A stretch of DNA of 64,000 bases from Saccharothrix ecbatanensis (lineage in GTDB: Bacteria > Actinomycetota > Actinomycetes > Mycobacteriales > Pseudonocardiaceae): NCBI RefSeq assembly GCF_014205015.1, contig NZ_JACHMO010000001.1:7378001-7442000 (forward strand), written 5' to 3'. Made by a program: the position numbers and the translations under genes. Position 1 is the first letter of the stretch; every line of letters begins with the position of its first letter. Below the pieces are notes generated by a model. The model was not told where the DNA came from. It ran no database searches and saw nothing but the letters and a program-made list of their open reading frames with translations. This document shows positions 63,787 to 64,000 of this stretch, piece by piece.

Positions 63787-64000
63787 CACGACGCAAACGC
63801 TTGCGCCACCTCGCCGGCGAGGGCGGCCTGCTCAACACGTTTGGGTGATCATCGCCCAAATATGTACGGAAACACCGTTCCCGTACCTCGGTTGATCAGA
63901 CCGCCCCCGCAACCACCCCTCCCGCCTCCACACCCCCAGCCACACCCACACTCCGCCCCACCCCACACTCCGCCCCGCGCTGCCTACCCCCACCGCGCCT
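63787..64000. other. dnaA downstream region, left edge of probable oriC
   Basis: 214 bases without a gene. The last 100 bases are strongly C-rich on the plus strand and hold a 15-base direct repeat CCCACACTCCGCCCC at 63946 and 63963. No DnaA box (TTGTCCACA-like) is seen, so the box cluster, if present, lies further right before dnaN. Confidence 0.6.
63841..63861. terminator. Palindromic hairpin after dnaA
   Basis: TTTGGG and CCCAAA enclose TGATCATCG, an almost perfect palindrome, 55 bases after the dnaA stop. A second inverted repeat GTACGG...CCGTAC lies at 63865-63887. Either could end dnaA or belong to the origin. Confidence 0.5.

Noticed and set aside
63787..64000. oriC with DnaA boxes
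   Set aside because: No TTGTCCACA/TTATCCACA-type site was seen in the 214 bases after dnaA; the window ends before dnaN.

Overview
The window is high-GC actinobacterial chromosomal DNA. It ends at the replication-origin gene dnaA. The right-hand third follows the order known around the origin of Actinobacteria (murJ, a pseudokinase, sigM, anti-sigma, trxB, trxA, cwlM, an acetyltransferase, parB, parA, rsmG, jag, yidC, yidD, rnpA, rpmH, then divergent dnaA). Several features fit a filamentous actinomycete, most likely of the Pseudonocardiaceae (Saccharothrix/Lentzea/Actinosynnema-like): a secreted chaplin-like repeat protein, a DasR-type operator on ptsI, XRE-DUF5753/DUF397 pairs and a MacS/MacR-like two-component system. 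The genus is inferred and was not tested. No tRNA, rRNA, insertion sequence, prophage or CRISPR array was seen.

Bases 1-9400 hold surface, membrane and signalling genes. They are a very long secreted protein of about 13 chaplin-like repeats (truncated by the window start), a second secreted protein, a beta-helical membrane-anchored protein, an AI-2E family permease and a membrane GGDEF protein. Bases 9500-20400 hold a two-component system with a DUF1707 protein, a DUF1778/GNAT toxin-antitoxin pair, the threonine-degradation operon tdh-kbl, a methyltransferase divergent from a LysR regulator, PTS enzyme I under a DasR-type operator, an APH-fold kinase and a ribokinase-like sugar kinase. Bases 20400-34900 hold a DUF2339 membrane protein, a beta-propeller protein, an MMPL exporter divergent from its likely TetR repressor, leuS behind a leucine-rich leader peptide and terminator, a phytase-like esterase, an SdpI-like protein, YqgE, an MFS exporter and a lone LuxR-type DNA-binding protein.

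Bases 35000-49000 start the conserved origin-proximal block: the CCA-adding enzyme divergent from a chain NUDIX, DUF6049, MurJ (linked by stop/start overlaps), then the pseudokinase that mycobacteria fuse to MurJ. A TetR/VOC module with a small basic ORF interrupts the order. It is followed by sigM and its anti-sigma factor, trxB-trxA behind a textbook SigR/SigH-type promoter, and cwlM. Bases 48100-52300 form an accessory island: an XRE/DUF397 pair, a Phd-like/RelE-like pair, two unknown small genes and an ArsR-SRPBCC fusion. Bases 52400-59800 carry an aminotransferase, a D-Ala-D-Ala ligase-like protein and parB-parA-rsmG, with five parS sites in 2.5 kb. Inserted among these are a NUDIX gene and a phosphatase-methyltransferase fusion. 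Bases 59800-64000 hold jag, yidC, yidD, rnpA, rpmH and dnaA.

Many genes appear to be leaderless: a TAnnnT -10 element lies 7-8 bases upstream of the GTG or ATG. Starts were chosen by this spacing, by ribosome binding sites and by family length.
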